13,553 bases of DNA from Robiginitomaculum sp. (GTDB taxonomy: Bacteria > Pseudomonadota > Alphaproteobacteria > Caulobacterales > Maricaulaceae). A program made the translations under genes and the position numbers. Every line of letters starts with the position of its first letter. Within the stretch, counting starts at the first letter, position 1. Below are positions 6,418 through 13,553 of the stretch, piece after piece. The notes under the pieces were generated by a model. That model saw only the letters and a program-made list of their open reading frames with translations, did not search any database and was not told the origin of the DNA. The DNA lies in contig JAKITZ010000038.1 in assembly GCA_021647805.1 (NCBI GenBank), positions 1 to 13,553 on the forward strand, written 5' to 3'.

Positions 6418-9318
6418 TTGCGATTTTATGATACAGATTACCATGTGAGTGATTCAAATTTCATATCAGCTATTAGCCAAAGCCCTTCTTTAGGTGGCGA
6501 CGAAAGCCAACCAGAACTGGCGGAACTGGCAAAATCATTGTCTGGCGGCAATGATAACTTGCAGCAAATACTAACAGCAATAATTGCCAATTCACCTTAT
6601 TTGGCAAAGCTATTGAATAATCATCCTAAGCAAGTCAAAAAACTGTTTGTCTCGAACCCTGACAAAGTAATGAAAGAGCTAATACGAGAGCTGCGACAAA
6701 TAACCGCTACCGATCAGGAAAGTTTTGCTAAATCAATTCGGCAAATTAAAACAAAATACCATTTGTCTTTGGCATTGCTTGATATTTGTGGGGTATGGAA
6801 TACGAGCAAAATAACCAGCAGCCTGTCTAAGTTTGCTGATAAAGTTATCCAAATCACCGCAAGGTTTTGCTGGCAGATGATTTGCCAGCACAATAAGGCA
6901 CCTTTACCAAGCTTATCGAAAAGCGGGTTTTTTATCATTGCGTTTGGTAAACTGGGCGGCTCTGAACTTAATTATTCCAGCGATGTTGATTTGGCGTTTT
7001 TCTTCCAAAGAAAGCAAAACCCCGATGAGCTAGAAATTGATCCCCGAGTGTTTATCCGCTTGGCCAGAGAGATAACTAACTGCTTAAGTGATGTATCCGA
7101 GTTTGGTTATGTGTTTCGTGTTGATCTACGTTTACGCCCCGACCCATCATCAACACCTATTGTTTTGTCAACTGATGCGGCACTTGTTTATTATGAGAGC
7201 GTTGGTCAAACATGGGAAAGAGCCGCGTGGATAAAGGCTAGAGTTATTGCTGCCAACGTTCATGCTGGCGAAGATTTTATCAAACAGATGAAGCCATTTA
7301 TCTGGCGCAAAAACCTCGACTTTGCCGCCATAGAAGACATACACCAAATACGCCAACAAGTGTTATTTGGTAAAGACCAGCCGAAACCTGCAAGTCCGGG
7401 GTATAATGTAAAATTAGGTGTTGGCGGTATTCGCGAGATTGAGCTTTTTGCTCAAACTTTGCAACTTATTCATGGTGGTCGCAAACCGGAACTACGAGAA
7501 AAAGACACTATCAGCGCACTTGTTTCATTATCCGATACCGGTTTAATTCCAGAAACCACTTCCAGCAATATGATCAAAAACTATACATTTTTACGCCGCG
7601 TTGAACACGCTTTGCAAATGGTGAATGATCGCCAAACCCATGTGCTTCCTGATTGCCCGCAACAACAACAAAAGTTCCAACGGCTATTAGGGTTTAGTAG
7701 TGAGAAAGAATTTGAAAAAGAACTGTTGGACTGCACTTCTGAAATTGCATCTTTAACGAAAGTATTTTTTGCTAAAGACACCTCGCAAAAACCAAAAGAT
7801 GCCTTACATTTGTCAGGATTTGAAAATCACCCCGAGGCAATAGCACTAATCGAACACGCCGGATTTATAAACGCCAATGAGATTTTAACGCGCATGCGTA
7901 TCTGGATGTCCGGGCAGATTAAAGCCACTCGTAGCGAAAGATCGCGGCGGTTATTGGTGGCATTAGCACCGGAAATTATCAATTCGCTTGCTAAAACCCC
8001 TGATCCTGATGCCGCATTCAACAGTTTTGCCCAATTCTTCGAAGCTTTGCCCGCCGGCGTGCAAATTTTATCACTGTTTGCCAACAGCCCTGGGTTACTA
8101 ACCCGTTTAGTCGATATATTCCAAATGGCTCCGAAGTTGGGAGCCGTTCTAACTAAACGCCCAAATATTTTAGAAGCCTTGATAATTAGCGACAGCAATC
8201 ATGATCTAGCAAACATTTTACGCCACGACATTGCCAAAGCAAATGACATCGAGCAAGCAATGAACATCGCCAGAAGAGGCGTTCAAGAAGCCATGTTCAA
8301 CATCGGGGCAGAGCTATTAACCGGTAATGCCAATCCACAAGAAATCGCGCAGACATGTTCTGCCCTCGCAGCAACTACAATCGACGGACTTGCTCAGCAA
8401 GTTTCGAAGCAGCTTTGCTACAAGACCAAAACAGCACCGGCGAACTGGGTGGTATTGGCTTTTGGCAAGCTCGGAAGTTTTGAAATGATGCCCGGGTCTG
8501 ATTTGGATATTATGGTATTATATACCCCTGTTTACGAAGCAAATAATACCCCGCCCGTTCCACCGGCAGAGGTTTGGGCAGCGCGTTTTACAAGACGATT
8601 GATCAGCGCATTATCTGCACCAACAGAAGAGGGCTTGTTATACGAAGTGGATATGCGTTTACGCCCCTCCGGACAATCAGGGCCGATAGCCGTAGAGATC
8701 AATTCATTCTTAAATTATTACCAGAAAACTGCCAGAACTTGGGAGTTTCAGGCATTAAGTCGGGCGCAAATAATTTCGGCTTCTAGCCAGCAATTCGCAA
8801 GCCAAGCACAACAAGTTTGCCAGCGTATTATTTCTGACTTCACGGATAAAAGCAAAGTTATCAGCGAAGTTTCTAAAATGCGAAAGTTGCTACATAGCGA
8901 AAAGCCAAGCCTCGGATTATGGGATATAAAGAACGGCCCCGGCGGTTTGACGGAGTTGGAATTTATAATGCAAACTATTTCTCTACTGTCACCAGAAATC
9001 AGTAATTTCAAATCCTTTTTCCAAACTCCATCACAGCAAAACCAAGTCGCCTTGGCCAAGTTTATCGACACCAAACAATTCGAGCAATTACTAAAAGCGC
9101 ATCGGCTTTATCACGGGGTTTTACAAATAACCAATATGGCATTGGGGCGCATTGGCACTTCTAATGAAATACCAAAAAGACTGCGGCTGCCCATTATCAC
9201 CAGCACAAAAACAAGCTCCTTTTCGCAGTTGGAAGAAGAAATACAAACTTGCCGCCAGCAAATAAGCGCGGTTTTGGATCATGTACTTAAGGAAAAGAAC
9301 GACGGAAAAACCACATAG
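6418..9318 (+). CDS. glnE: Bifunctional glutamine synthetase adenylyltransferase / adenylyl-removing enzyme GlnE
   Basis: GlnE attaches AMP to glutamine synthetase and removes it again, under control of PII proteins, so that ammonia assimilation follows nitrogen status. At 966 aa it is full length. The N-terminal adenylyl-removing half has FGKLGGSELNYSSDVDLAFF (176-195), YVFRVDLRLRPDP (231-243) and GQTWERAAWIKAR (263-275), then the GVGGIREIELFAQ motif. The C-terminal adenylyltransferase half has FGKLGSFEMMPGSDLDIMVLY (682-702), YEVDMRLRPSGQSGP (from 742) and GPGGLTELEFIMQ. Both nucleotidyltransferase acidic pairs (D189/D191 and D695/D697) are intact. The start is taken as TTG at 6418: an in-frame TAA lies at 6397-6399, and the nearby ATG at 6413 is in another frame and stops quickly. 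No clear Shine-Dalgarno is visible, so the exact start is uncertain. Confidence 0.96.
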   Translation: MRFYDTDYHVSDSNFISAISQSPSLGGDESQPELAELAKSLSGGNDNLQQILTAIIANSPYLAKLLNNHPKQVKKLFVSNPDKVMKELIRELRQITATDQESFAKSIRQIKTKYHLSLALLDICGVWNTSKITSSLSKFADKVIQITARFCWQMICQHNKAPLPSLSKSGFFIIAFGKLGGSELNYSSDVDLAFFFQRKQNPDELEIDPRVFIRLAREITNCLSDVSEFGYVFRVDLRLRPDPSSTPIVLSTDAALVYYESVGQTWERAAWIKARVIAANVHAGEDFIKQMKPFIWRKNLDFAAIEDIHQIRQQVLFGKDQPKPASPGYNVKLGVGGIREIELFAQTLQLIHGGRKPELREKDTISALVSLSDTGLIPETTSSNMIKNYTFLRRVEHALQMVNDRQTHVLPDCPQQQQKFQRLLGFSSEKEFEKELLDCTSEIASLTKVFFAKDTSQKPKDALHLSGFENHPEAIALIEHAGFINANEILTRMRIWMSGQIKATRSERSRRLLVALAPEIINSLAKTPDPDAAFNSFAQFFEALPAGVQILSLFANSPGLLTRLVDIFQMAPKLGAVLTKRPNILEALIISDSNHDLANILRHDIAKANDIEQAMNIARRGVQEAMFNIGAELLTGNANPQEIAQTCSALAATTIDGLAQQVSKQLCYKTKTAPANWVVLAFGKLGSFEMMPGSDLDIMVLYTPVYEANNTPPVPPAEVWAARFTRRLISALSAPTEEGLLYEVDMRLRPSGQSGPIAVEINSFLNYYQKTARTWEFQALSRAQIISASSQQFASQAQQVCQRIISDFTDKSKVISEVSKMRKLLHSEKPSLGLWDIKNGPGGLTELEFIMQTISLLSPEISNFKSFFQTPSQQNQVALAKFIDTKQFEQLLKAHRLYHGVLQITNMALGRIGTSNEIPKRLRLPIITSTKTSSFSQLEEEIQTCRQQISAVLDHVLKEKNDGKTT

Positions 9319-9323
9319 GCACG

Positions 9324-9348
9324 TTTATCTCATAGCTGGGCAGATAAA
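9324..9348 (+). promoter_or_regulatory. Inverted repeat touching the EF-hand gene's ribosome binding site
   Basis: TTTATCT (9324-9330) pairs perfectly with AGATAAA (9342-9348), around an 11-base spacer, in the short glnE/EF-hand gap. The right arm runs into AAAAGGAA (9346-9353), the ribosome binding site of the next gene, so a hairpin here could modulate its translation. It has no T-tract, so it is not a convincing terminator for glnE. Confidence 0.4.
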
Positions 9349-9360
9349 AGGAATAGCATT

Positions 9361-10068
9361 ATGAAACTACGAACAATTTTAACCTATGGCTTATTGGCCA
9401 TGGCAATACCGGTAATATCATTGGCAAGTGATCGTCCCAACGAACGGTCTGCAAACAAAGCAACCAAGATCATGCAAAAGCTTGATGCCAATAATGATGG
9501 CAAAATCACCATCGGCGAAGTGGCGATTTTGCGGGCTAAAAGATTTGACGATGCAGATCGCAATTCTGATGGCTTCATTTCACATCGCGAAAAGAAATTA
9601 TTGAGGTTCACGAGGAAACATGATCGCCGAGAACGTAAAGCTGCTCGTCGCCTTGATAGACAGACCAAGCTTGACAGTAATGGTGATGGTGACGTTTCCT
9701 TGTTGGAGTTTACCTCCCAAGCTTCACCATTACTTACACGCTTGGACAGCAATAAAGACGGCTCTATTTCCAGTTCTGAAATTTTAGAAGCAAGAAAACA
9801 GAGGTTTGCACGACTTGATGTCAATAATGACGGTGTTTTAAGCCGTGCCGACAAAAAAGATGCTAAAATAAAAAGACGCTCCAAAGCAAAGACGCGGCGA
9901 GCAAACATGGACGCTGATAAAGACGGACGGATATCTAGGGCTGAATTTTTGGCTCGCAAAGAGTGGTTCATGAATAAGTTTGACAGCAATAGCGATAATT
10001 TGGTTACTTATGAGGAAATCAAAATTGCTATAGCGAACAAAAAACCCCGTGCCAATAAACGGCGATAA
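9361..10068 (+). CDS. Secreted protein with seven EF-hand-like calcium-binding loops
   Basis: The 235-aa protein starts with a Sec-type signal peptide (KLRTILTYGLLAMAIPVISLA; cleavage likely near residue 22-23), so it acts outside the cytoplasm. Seven 12-residue D-x-D/N-x-D/N-G loops are visible at 42-53, 66-77, 105-116, 129-140, 153-164, 184-195 and 208-219. Most end in Glu. The fifth ends in Asp (D164), and the seventh has N in place of the central Gly (DSNSDN), so these may bind more weakly. Between loops the chain is rich in Lys/Arg. AAAGGA upstream supports the ATG. It precedes the ECF sigma operon by 64 bp on the same strand. A role as a periplasmic Ca2+ (or other divalent ion) binder linked to that system is inferred from position. 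Confidence 0.9.
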   Translation: MKLRTILTYGLLAMAIPVISLASDRPNERSANKATKIMQKLDANNDGKITIGEVAILRAKRFDDADRNSDGFISHREKKLLRFTRKHDRRERKAARRLDRQTKLDSNGDGDVSLLEFTSQASPLLTRLDSNKDGSISSSEILEARKQRFARLDVNNDGVLSRADKKDAKIKRRSKAKTRRANMDADKDGRISRAEFLARKEWFMNKFDSNSDNLVTYEEIKIAIANKKPRANKRR

Positions 10069-10132
10069 AATAACTTGCTCGGTTCATCATTTGTCCTCAG
10101 TAAGGCGGGCAATTCAGCAGTTAAAACAGTAG

Positions 10133-10720
10133 GTGTCCGTAATCAAAACACGGCTTAAAAAACCCGACGACCCTGATGGCAATTTGGTCAAGCGTATTGC
10201 TACGGGCGATGCAAAAGCTGCCAACTTATTGGTGGTTAAACATTTACCATCAATTATCGCACTCGCGGGCTATATGCTAAATGACCCAAGCGAAGCTGAA
10301 GACGTAGCGCAAGAAGTTTTTTTGAAAGTTTGGGTGCATGCTAAAAAATGGCAGCCGGGAAAAGCGAAATTTTACACATGGATGCATCGGGTGGCGTTGA
10401 ATTTGTGTTATGATCGGCTACGAAAGAAACGTGAAATTTATATGGAGGTGCTACCTGAGCATACTGATGAAAGCATATCGGGCGCCGATGAAATTATCGT
10501 CAACAACCAGACCTCACAGCAGGTAAAAACAGCAATAGAGGCTTTGGCACCACGGCAAAAAGCAGCAATTACCCTTTGTCACTTACAAGAAATGAGAAAC
10601 ATTGAGGCGGCGCAAATAATGCAAATCAGCGTTGAGGCACTAGAATCATTACTGGCCAGAGGCCGCAAGGCTTTACGTCTGTCTTTGGCCGATCAAGCTC
10701 AAGAAATGCTTGAAAAATAA
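10133..10720 (+). CDS. ECF-type RNA polymerase sigma factor
   Basis: The 195-aa protein has the two-domain layout of extracytoplasmic-function sigma factors. Region 2 (about 20-98) includes the core-binding DVAQEVFLKVWVHAKKW (57-73) and the -10-binding YTWMHRVALNLCYDRLRKKR (81-100). Region 4 (about 130-185) includes ALAPRQKAAITLCHLQEM and a helix-turn-helix, NIEAAQIMQISVEALESLLARGRKALR. It should direct RNA polymerase to a small regulon in response to an envelope signal. The start is GTG at 10133, immediately after an in-frame TAG, with no clear Shine-Dalgarno; TTG at codon 18 is a possible alternative. The probable anti-sigma gene starts just after its stop. Confidence 0.92.
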   Translation: MSVIKTRLKKPDDPDGNLVKRIATGDAKAANLLVVKHLPSIIALAGYMLNDPSEAEDVAQEVFLKVWVHAKKWQPGKAKFYTWMHRVALNLCYDRLRKKREIYMEVLPEHTDESISGADEIIVNNQTSQQVKTAIEALAPRQKAAITLCHLQEMRNIEAAQIMQISVEALESLLARGRKALRLSLADQAQEMLEK

Positions 10721-10738
10721 ACTATGGAGAATGAAAAG

Positions 10739-11080
10739 ATGGAAAATGGAAACAAACAAAACAACGCATTAAATAAATTGCTGTCGCAATTACCTGCACA
10801 ACAAGCCAGTGACATATTGACTGATAAGGTTTTGCGTTCGTTCAATCCATATTCGCGAGATCAACAAGCAAGCCTACCTGCTATGTTTGAATTATTGTTC
10901 GGGCAAAGACAGCATAAATACGCCATGGCTATGGTAAGCGTCTTAGCGATTGTCATTTTAGGCGGTGTCAGCGGTTATGCCGGTGCGGAAGTTTATCAAA
11001 ATCAACAAGATGTTACTGATTTGATTTCTGGGGCATTTTCCAACAACTCCTTTATTTTTGAAATAGGGACAGAGACATGA
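10739..11080 (+). CDS. Small one-TM probable anti-sigma factor
   Basis: This 113-aa protein has a cytoplasmic N-terminus of about 60 residues containing LPAQQASDILTDKVLRSF, one membrane span (YAMAMVSVLAIVILGGVSGYAGAEVY, about residues 61-86) and a short outer tail. That topology, and its place directly after an ECF sigma gene and overlapping a metal-sensor-like gene, match CnrY-like anti-sigma factors. The sequence itself carries no family motif I can name, so the role is inferred. The start at 10739 is preferred over the in-frame ATG at 10724 because GGAG lies 8 bases before it, while the earlier ATG has none. Its stop overlaps the next start (ATGA). Confidence 0.72.
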   Translation: MENGNKQNNALNKLLSQLPAQQASDILTDKVLRSFNPYSRDQQASLPAMFELLFGQRQHKYAMAMVSVLAIVILGGVSGYAGAEVYQNQQDVTDLISGAFSNNSFIFEIGTET

Positions 11081-11562
11081 CCTTAAATCGCAGTTTTATC
11101 TGGGTGTTGATTTTATCTTTGGCAATAAACCTGCTGCTAGTTGGTGGCATGGCCGGTATGTTCATTGCCAGCAATCAAAATAAAGCCAAACCACAATCAG
11201 TTATAACAGCACCCAAGCTCGGTAATAGTTCATTTAATGGCAGGGGGTTTTTACGGGCTTTACCACCTGTTGAGCGTAAAAAAATTCGAGCACTCATTAA
11301 AAAAAGTAAGGGCAAATACCGCACAAACTCTAGGCAGGTACGCAAGCTACGGCGGCAAGTTTATTTCTTGTTATTGGCCGAGCAATTGGACGATCAAGCA
11401 ATAAAAACCGCACTTGACCAATTAAGGCAGGCTGAAAATCATGCCTCGGCAGATGGCCAGGCATTAATTTTGGAAATACTGGCTGATCTTGACGTTGATA
11501 CCAGACGAAAAGCAGTAAAAGCAATGAGCAGACCAAGCCGCCGCAAAGCTGGCAATAATTGA
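11077..11562 (+). CDS. Membrane-anchored periplasmic heavy-metal-sensor-like protein
   Basis: The 161-aa protein has one N-terminal membrane anchor (SFIWVLILSLAINLLLVGGMAGMFIA, about 6-31), then a linker and a helical outer domain. In it, FLRALPPVERKKIRALIKKS (58-77), the basic helix 84-103, LDDQAIKTALDQLRQAE (104-120) and ADLDVDTRRKAVKAMSR (136-152) follow the helical-hairpin pattern of CnrX/Spy-type metal-resistance proteins (PF13801-like). It may be the signal-receiving partner that controls the anti-sigma factor. It has only one His (H122) and no Cys, so it lacks the rich metal-ligand set of CnrX; the true ligand may differ. It is translationally coupled to the preceding gene (ATGA). Confidence 0.75.
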   Translation: MTLNRSFIWVLILSLAINLLLVGGMAGMFIASNQNKAKPQSVITAPKLGNSSFNGRGFLRALPPVERKKIRALIKKSKGKYRTNSRQVRKLRRQVYFLLLAEQLDDQAIKTALDQLRQAENHASADGQALILEILADLDVDTRRKAVKAMSRPSRRKAGNN

Positions 11563-11578
11563 TGTCCGAAGAGAGTAC

Positions 11579-11604
11579 AGGCTTAGAGTTTTTACTAAAA
11601 GCCT
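11579..11604. terminator. Weak stem-loop between convergent genes
   Basis: AGGCTTAG (11579-11586) can pair with CTAA-AA-GCCT (11595-11604), leaving an AA bulge and an 8-base loop. It lies between the convergent sensor gene and the CCGG-protein gene. There is no run of T after the stem on either strand, so termination here is only possible, not shown. Confidence 0.3.
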
Positions 11605-11619
11605 TCTAACGGATAATTC

Positions 11620-11796
11620 TCAATGTTTCTTACCACCGCAACAATCAGTTGCTACCGTTTCAGTTTCTTTGCGACTTTGGCCACGCTCTCCCTGACAGCA
11701 GGTTGACGCAATTGCAGCCGCCGAGGTCAATTTCTCTGTTGCCGACTTACTGCTACCACCGCAGCATGATTTCTTTTCGTTATTTGTTTTTGTCAT
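11620..11796 (-). CDS. 58-aa cysteine-pair protein (CCGG motifs)
   Basis: A small soluble-looking protein with three Cys-Cys pairs: C11-C12 and C52-C53, both in CCGG, and C33-C34 in CCQG. The pairs are 19-22 residues apart, separated by Ser/Thr/Lys-rich polar sequence. No signal peptide or membrane span is present. Paired cysteines of this kind suit thiol-mediated metal binding, though a redox or cofactor role is possible. The start is ATG at 11796, with AAGGAG 8 bases upstream. An in-frame TTG two codons earlier sits too close to that site. It is the last gene of the apparent cfa operon, 39 bp after the DUF2933-like gene. Confidence 0.75.
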   Translation of the reverse strand: MTKTNNEKKSCCGGSSKSATEKLTSAAAIASTCCQGERGQSRKETETVATDCCGGKKH

Positions 11797-11835
11797 ATTC
11801 AATTCTCCTTAAACTCTACCATTATTTTGAAGTTG

Positions 11836-12054
11836 CTAATGCTTATCTCCATGCCCGCCATACATAATTATATGCAATAACGGACAGAGCAAAAACACCA
11901 ACCAAATCCAGCTAAAACCAATTATTGAGCCATATTCCGAATACAAGACAAAACCAAGAGCCGTCAAAATGAATAAAGCAAGTATGCCAAACGGTGTCTT
12001 GAACCATTGCCGCTTTTTGTGAGTAACATTTTTATGTTTTTTGCTATGATCCAT
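11836..12054 (-). CDS. DUF2933-like small membrane protein
   Basis: The 72-aa protein has a Lys/His-rich start (DHSKKHKNVTHKKRQWFKT), two hydrophobic stretches (about 22-41 and 45-63) and a His-rich end, CPLLHIIMYGGHGDKH. The closing C-P-L-x-H-x-x-M-x-G-G-H-G pattern matches what I recall of DUF2933 proteins, which occur often in metal-resistance neighbourhoods. The Cys, His and Met residues at the membrane edge suggest metal contact, but no function is established. AGGAGG sits 5 bases before the ATG, a strong ribosome binding site. It begins 17 bp after the cfa stop, so the two genes are very likely in one operon. Confidence 0.82.
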   Translation of the reverse strand: MDHSKKHKNVTHKKRQWFKTPFGILALFILTALGFVLYSEYGSIIGFSWIWLVFLLCPLLHIIMYGGHGDKH

Positions 12055-12071
12055 TATCGCCTCCTATGAAA

Positions 12072-13322
12072 CTATGCTTCTGGTTTTTGCAGCTCCACCT
12101 GCATCACATCGACCCTGCCACCGCGGAACATGGCGGCGCAACTGGCGAGGTAAAACCGCCATTTGCGGATAAATTCATCATCAAAGCCAAGTGATTTTAT
12201 CTCATCTATATTTTCGTCAAACTGTGCCAGCCACTTTTCTAGCGTAATGGCATAATCTCTGCCGAAATGAAAAACGTCATTGACCAAAAGCCCGGCTTTA
12301 GTCGCTTCTTGTTCGAAGCGTTTTCGTGAAGGTAACATTCCACCGGGGAAGATATATTCACGGATGAAATCACTGCTTTTACGATACCTATCAAACAGAT
12401 CTTCCCTGACAATTATTGTTTGAATCATGGCTTTGCTACCCGACTTCAAATACTTATAAACTGCGCTCATATACTGGTTCCAATAGGCCTCACCAACATG
12501 CTCGAACATGCCGATGGAAACAATATGATCATATTGTTCATTGACTTCTCTATAATCCTGCAACCGCACTTCGGCCAACTTATCCAAACCGGCTTTGGCC
12601 AATCGTTTCTTGGCCCATGCAGCTTGCTCATCAGCTAATGTTACGCCGGTAACACGAAGACCTTTGCTGGCGGAAGCTTGCATAAACCCACCCCAACCAC
12701 AGCCAATTTCCAGAATATGATCATCTGGCGCAGGAGAAAGCCTATCCAATATTCTTTGATATTTGGCATTTTGTGCGTCTTTAAGCGATACGGACGGATC
12801 TCCTTGGAACAAGGCGCTAGAATAAGCCATGCCTTCGTCTAGCCAAAGCCGGTAAAAATCATTGCCAAGGTCATAATGAACTTGAACATTTTCTCGGCTG
12901 TTTTGCAGAGTATTGGGTTTGAGTTTGTTCTTCAAATTATCAATAGTACGAAACACCCAATTTCCACGAACATGTTTCTCGAAAACAGTAATATTTTCAA
13001 CTATCACTCGCATCAAAATCTTTAAATCACTGGCATCCCACAAGCCTTTGACATAATTTTCACCAAGACCGATATCTCCATGAGCTAATATGTCTCTAAA
13101 TACCCGCCAATCATGAACCTGCATATCAGCTATTGTTCCAGCCTCATCCGCACCATAAACAACGGCTCTGCCATCAGGTAAAACCATTTCTAACCGCCCC
13201 TGTTTAATCAATTGCATTTTCGACAACAGACGCGGAAATTGTCCCCCGGAATTTTTAACATCCACAACCGAAAGTTTTTGATGCTCATTAACTGTGTGTT
13301 TTTTTGTAAGTTTTTTTTGCAT
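12072..13322 (-). CDS. cfa: Cyclopropane-fatty-acyl-phospholipid synthase
   Basis: Cfa uses S-adenosylmethionine to add a methylene bridge across double bonds of phospholipid acyl chains, a membrane-hardening response to acid, stationary phase and other stress. The 416-aa protein has the N-terminal lipid-associated region (about 30-130), then HYDLGNDFYRLWLDEGMAYS (149-168), the SAM-binding LEIGCGWGGF (204-213), SIGMFEHVG (269-277), DFIREYIFPGGMLPS (318-332) and a C-terminal WRFYLASCAAMFRGG (388-402), all typical of the family. The start at 13322 is preferred because GGAG lies 7 bases upstream; in-frame ATG (13328) and TTG (13346) lie too near that site. It leads an apparent operon with the DUF2933-like and CCGG-protein genes. 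Confidence 0.95.
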   Translation of the reverse strand: MQKKLTKKHTVNEHQKLSVVDVKNSGGQFPRLLSKMQLIKQGRLEMVLPDGRAVVYGADEAGTIADMQVHDWRVFRDILAHGDIGLGENYVKGLWDASDLKILMRVIVENITVFEKHVRGNWVFRTIDNLKNKLKPNTLQNSRENVQVHYDLGNDFYRLWLDEGMAYSSALFQGDPSVSLKDAQNAKYQRILDRLSPAPDDHILEIGCGWGGFMQASASKGLRVTGVTLADEQAAWAKKRLAKAGLDKLAEVRLQDYREVNEQYDHIVSIGMFEHVGEAYWNQYMSAVYKYLKSGSKAMIQTIIVREDLFDRYRKSSDFIREYIFPGGMLPSRKRFEQEATKAGLLVNDVFHFGRDYAITLEKWLAQFDENIDEIKSLGFDDEFIRKWRFYLASCAAMFRGGRVDVMQVELQKPEA

Positions 13323-13340
13323 TTTCATTCTCCGACTATC

Positions 13341-13357
13341 AAGCAAATGACTTGCTT
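13341..13357. promoter_or_regulatory. Small inverted repeat in the cfa leader
   Basis: AAGCAA (13341-13346) and TTGCTT (13352-13357) are perfect inverted arms around 5 bases, about 20 bases before the cfa start. It could be a repressor site or a minor leader hairpin. Arms this short can arise by chance. Confidence 0.25.
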
Positions 13358-13553
13358 AAAGATCGGGAAAAACAAAACCAATAAACTACCCGAAACAAGC
13401 AAGGGTAAATCAGAACCAGAAACGAAAAGTCTGATCCGTGTACTGTAAGATAACATTTGGGAAGGCAGTCAGCAATTCACAAGCAGTCATAGTATGGCAA
13501 TTTGTCGCAGATGAGATGAATTGTCGTTAAAAATGCCACAATCGACAAAAAAA
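13358..13553. other. Upstream region of cfa, no gene seen
   Basis: No credible coding frame was found here. It should hold the cfa promoter, but no clear paired -35/-10 boxes were found on the minus strand. It contains ATCAGA/TCTGAT inverted arms (13409-13414, 13430-13435) and three copies of TTGTCG: two on the plus strand (13502-13507, 13521-13526) and one on the minus strand (13543-13548), ending at the window edge. Confidence 0.3.

Noticed and set aside
9384..9989. 201-aa open frame on the minus strand opposite the EF-hand gene
   Set aside because: It is a mirror of the EF-hand coding sequence: Leu/Ser-rich composition from reversed Asp/Lys codons, with no ribosome binding site or motif. 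The plus-strand gene has a signal peptide and seven EF-hand loops.
13323..13346. TTG and ATG starts extending cfa by up to eight residues
   Set aside because: The only Shine-Dalgarno-like sequence (GGAG) is 7 bases before the ATG at 13322 and lies within or against the longer starts.
1..13553. CRISPR arrays, insertion sequences, tRNA or rRNA genes
   Set aside because: No repeat-spacer pattern, transposase-like protein, terminal repeats or cloverleaf-like sequence was seen on either strand by eye.

Overview
The window looks like the chromosome of a fairly AT-rich alphaproteobacterium. The basis is the plsY-dprA-topA order, a TopA with one C4 zinc finger, C-terminal TopA repeats and a lysine-rich tail, a full-length two-domain GlnE, and an ECF sigma / small anti-sigma / periplasmic metal-sensor-like operon of a kind known from this class. 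No species can be named from sequence alone. No mobile elements, CRISPR arrays, tRNA or rRNA genes were seen.

Layout. Bases 1-187 hold a possible 3' end of an upstream gene and a perfect 11-bp inverted repeat that carries a TATAAT box just before plsY. plsY (phospholipid acyltransferase) and dprA (DNA-processing protein) overlap by ATGA. A small unrecognised minus-strand gene (1905-2108) meets the end of dprA. topA follows, and 6 bp later comes an intact class-I glutamine amidotransferase-like gene whose catalytic cysteine position is glycine. A very strong bidirectional terminator (5573-5620) separates it from a convergent gene for a Lys/Met/His-rich lipoprotein built from a duplicated C-(38-40)-C module. 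That gene has its own recognisable promoter. glnE (TTG start) is divergent from it.

Accessory metal/envelope block. After glnE come four plus-strand genes: a secreted protein with seven EF-hand-like loops, an ECF sigma factor, a one-TM probable anti-sigma factor, and a membrane-anchored helical protein resembling periplasmic heavy-metal sensors. The last two overlap by ATGA. They plausibly form a trans-envelope signalling unit. Convergent to it, on the minus strand, are cyclopropane-fatty-acid synthase (cfa), a DUF2933-like small membrane protein, and a 58-aa protein with three Cys-Cys pairs, very likely one operon.

Taken together, the left half is core housekeeping (lipid synthesis, DNA topology, nitrogen control), while the right half concentrates metal-binding and envelope-stress-type genes. 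The least ordinary items are the cysteine-less amidotransferase homologue, the duplicated K/M/H lipoprotein, the EF-hand/ECF/sensor unit, and the cfa-DUF2933-CCGG operon. Several start sites were moved to internal ATGs because those have the properly spaced Shine-Dalgarno sequence.
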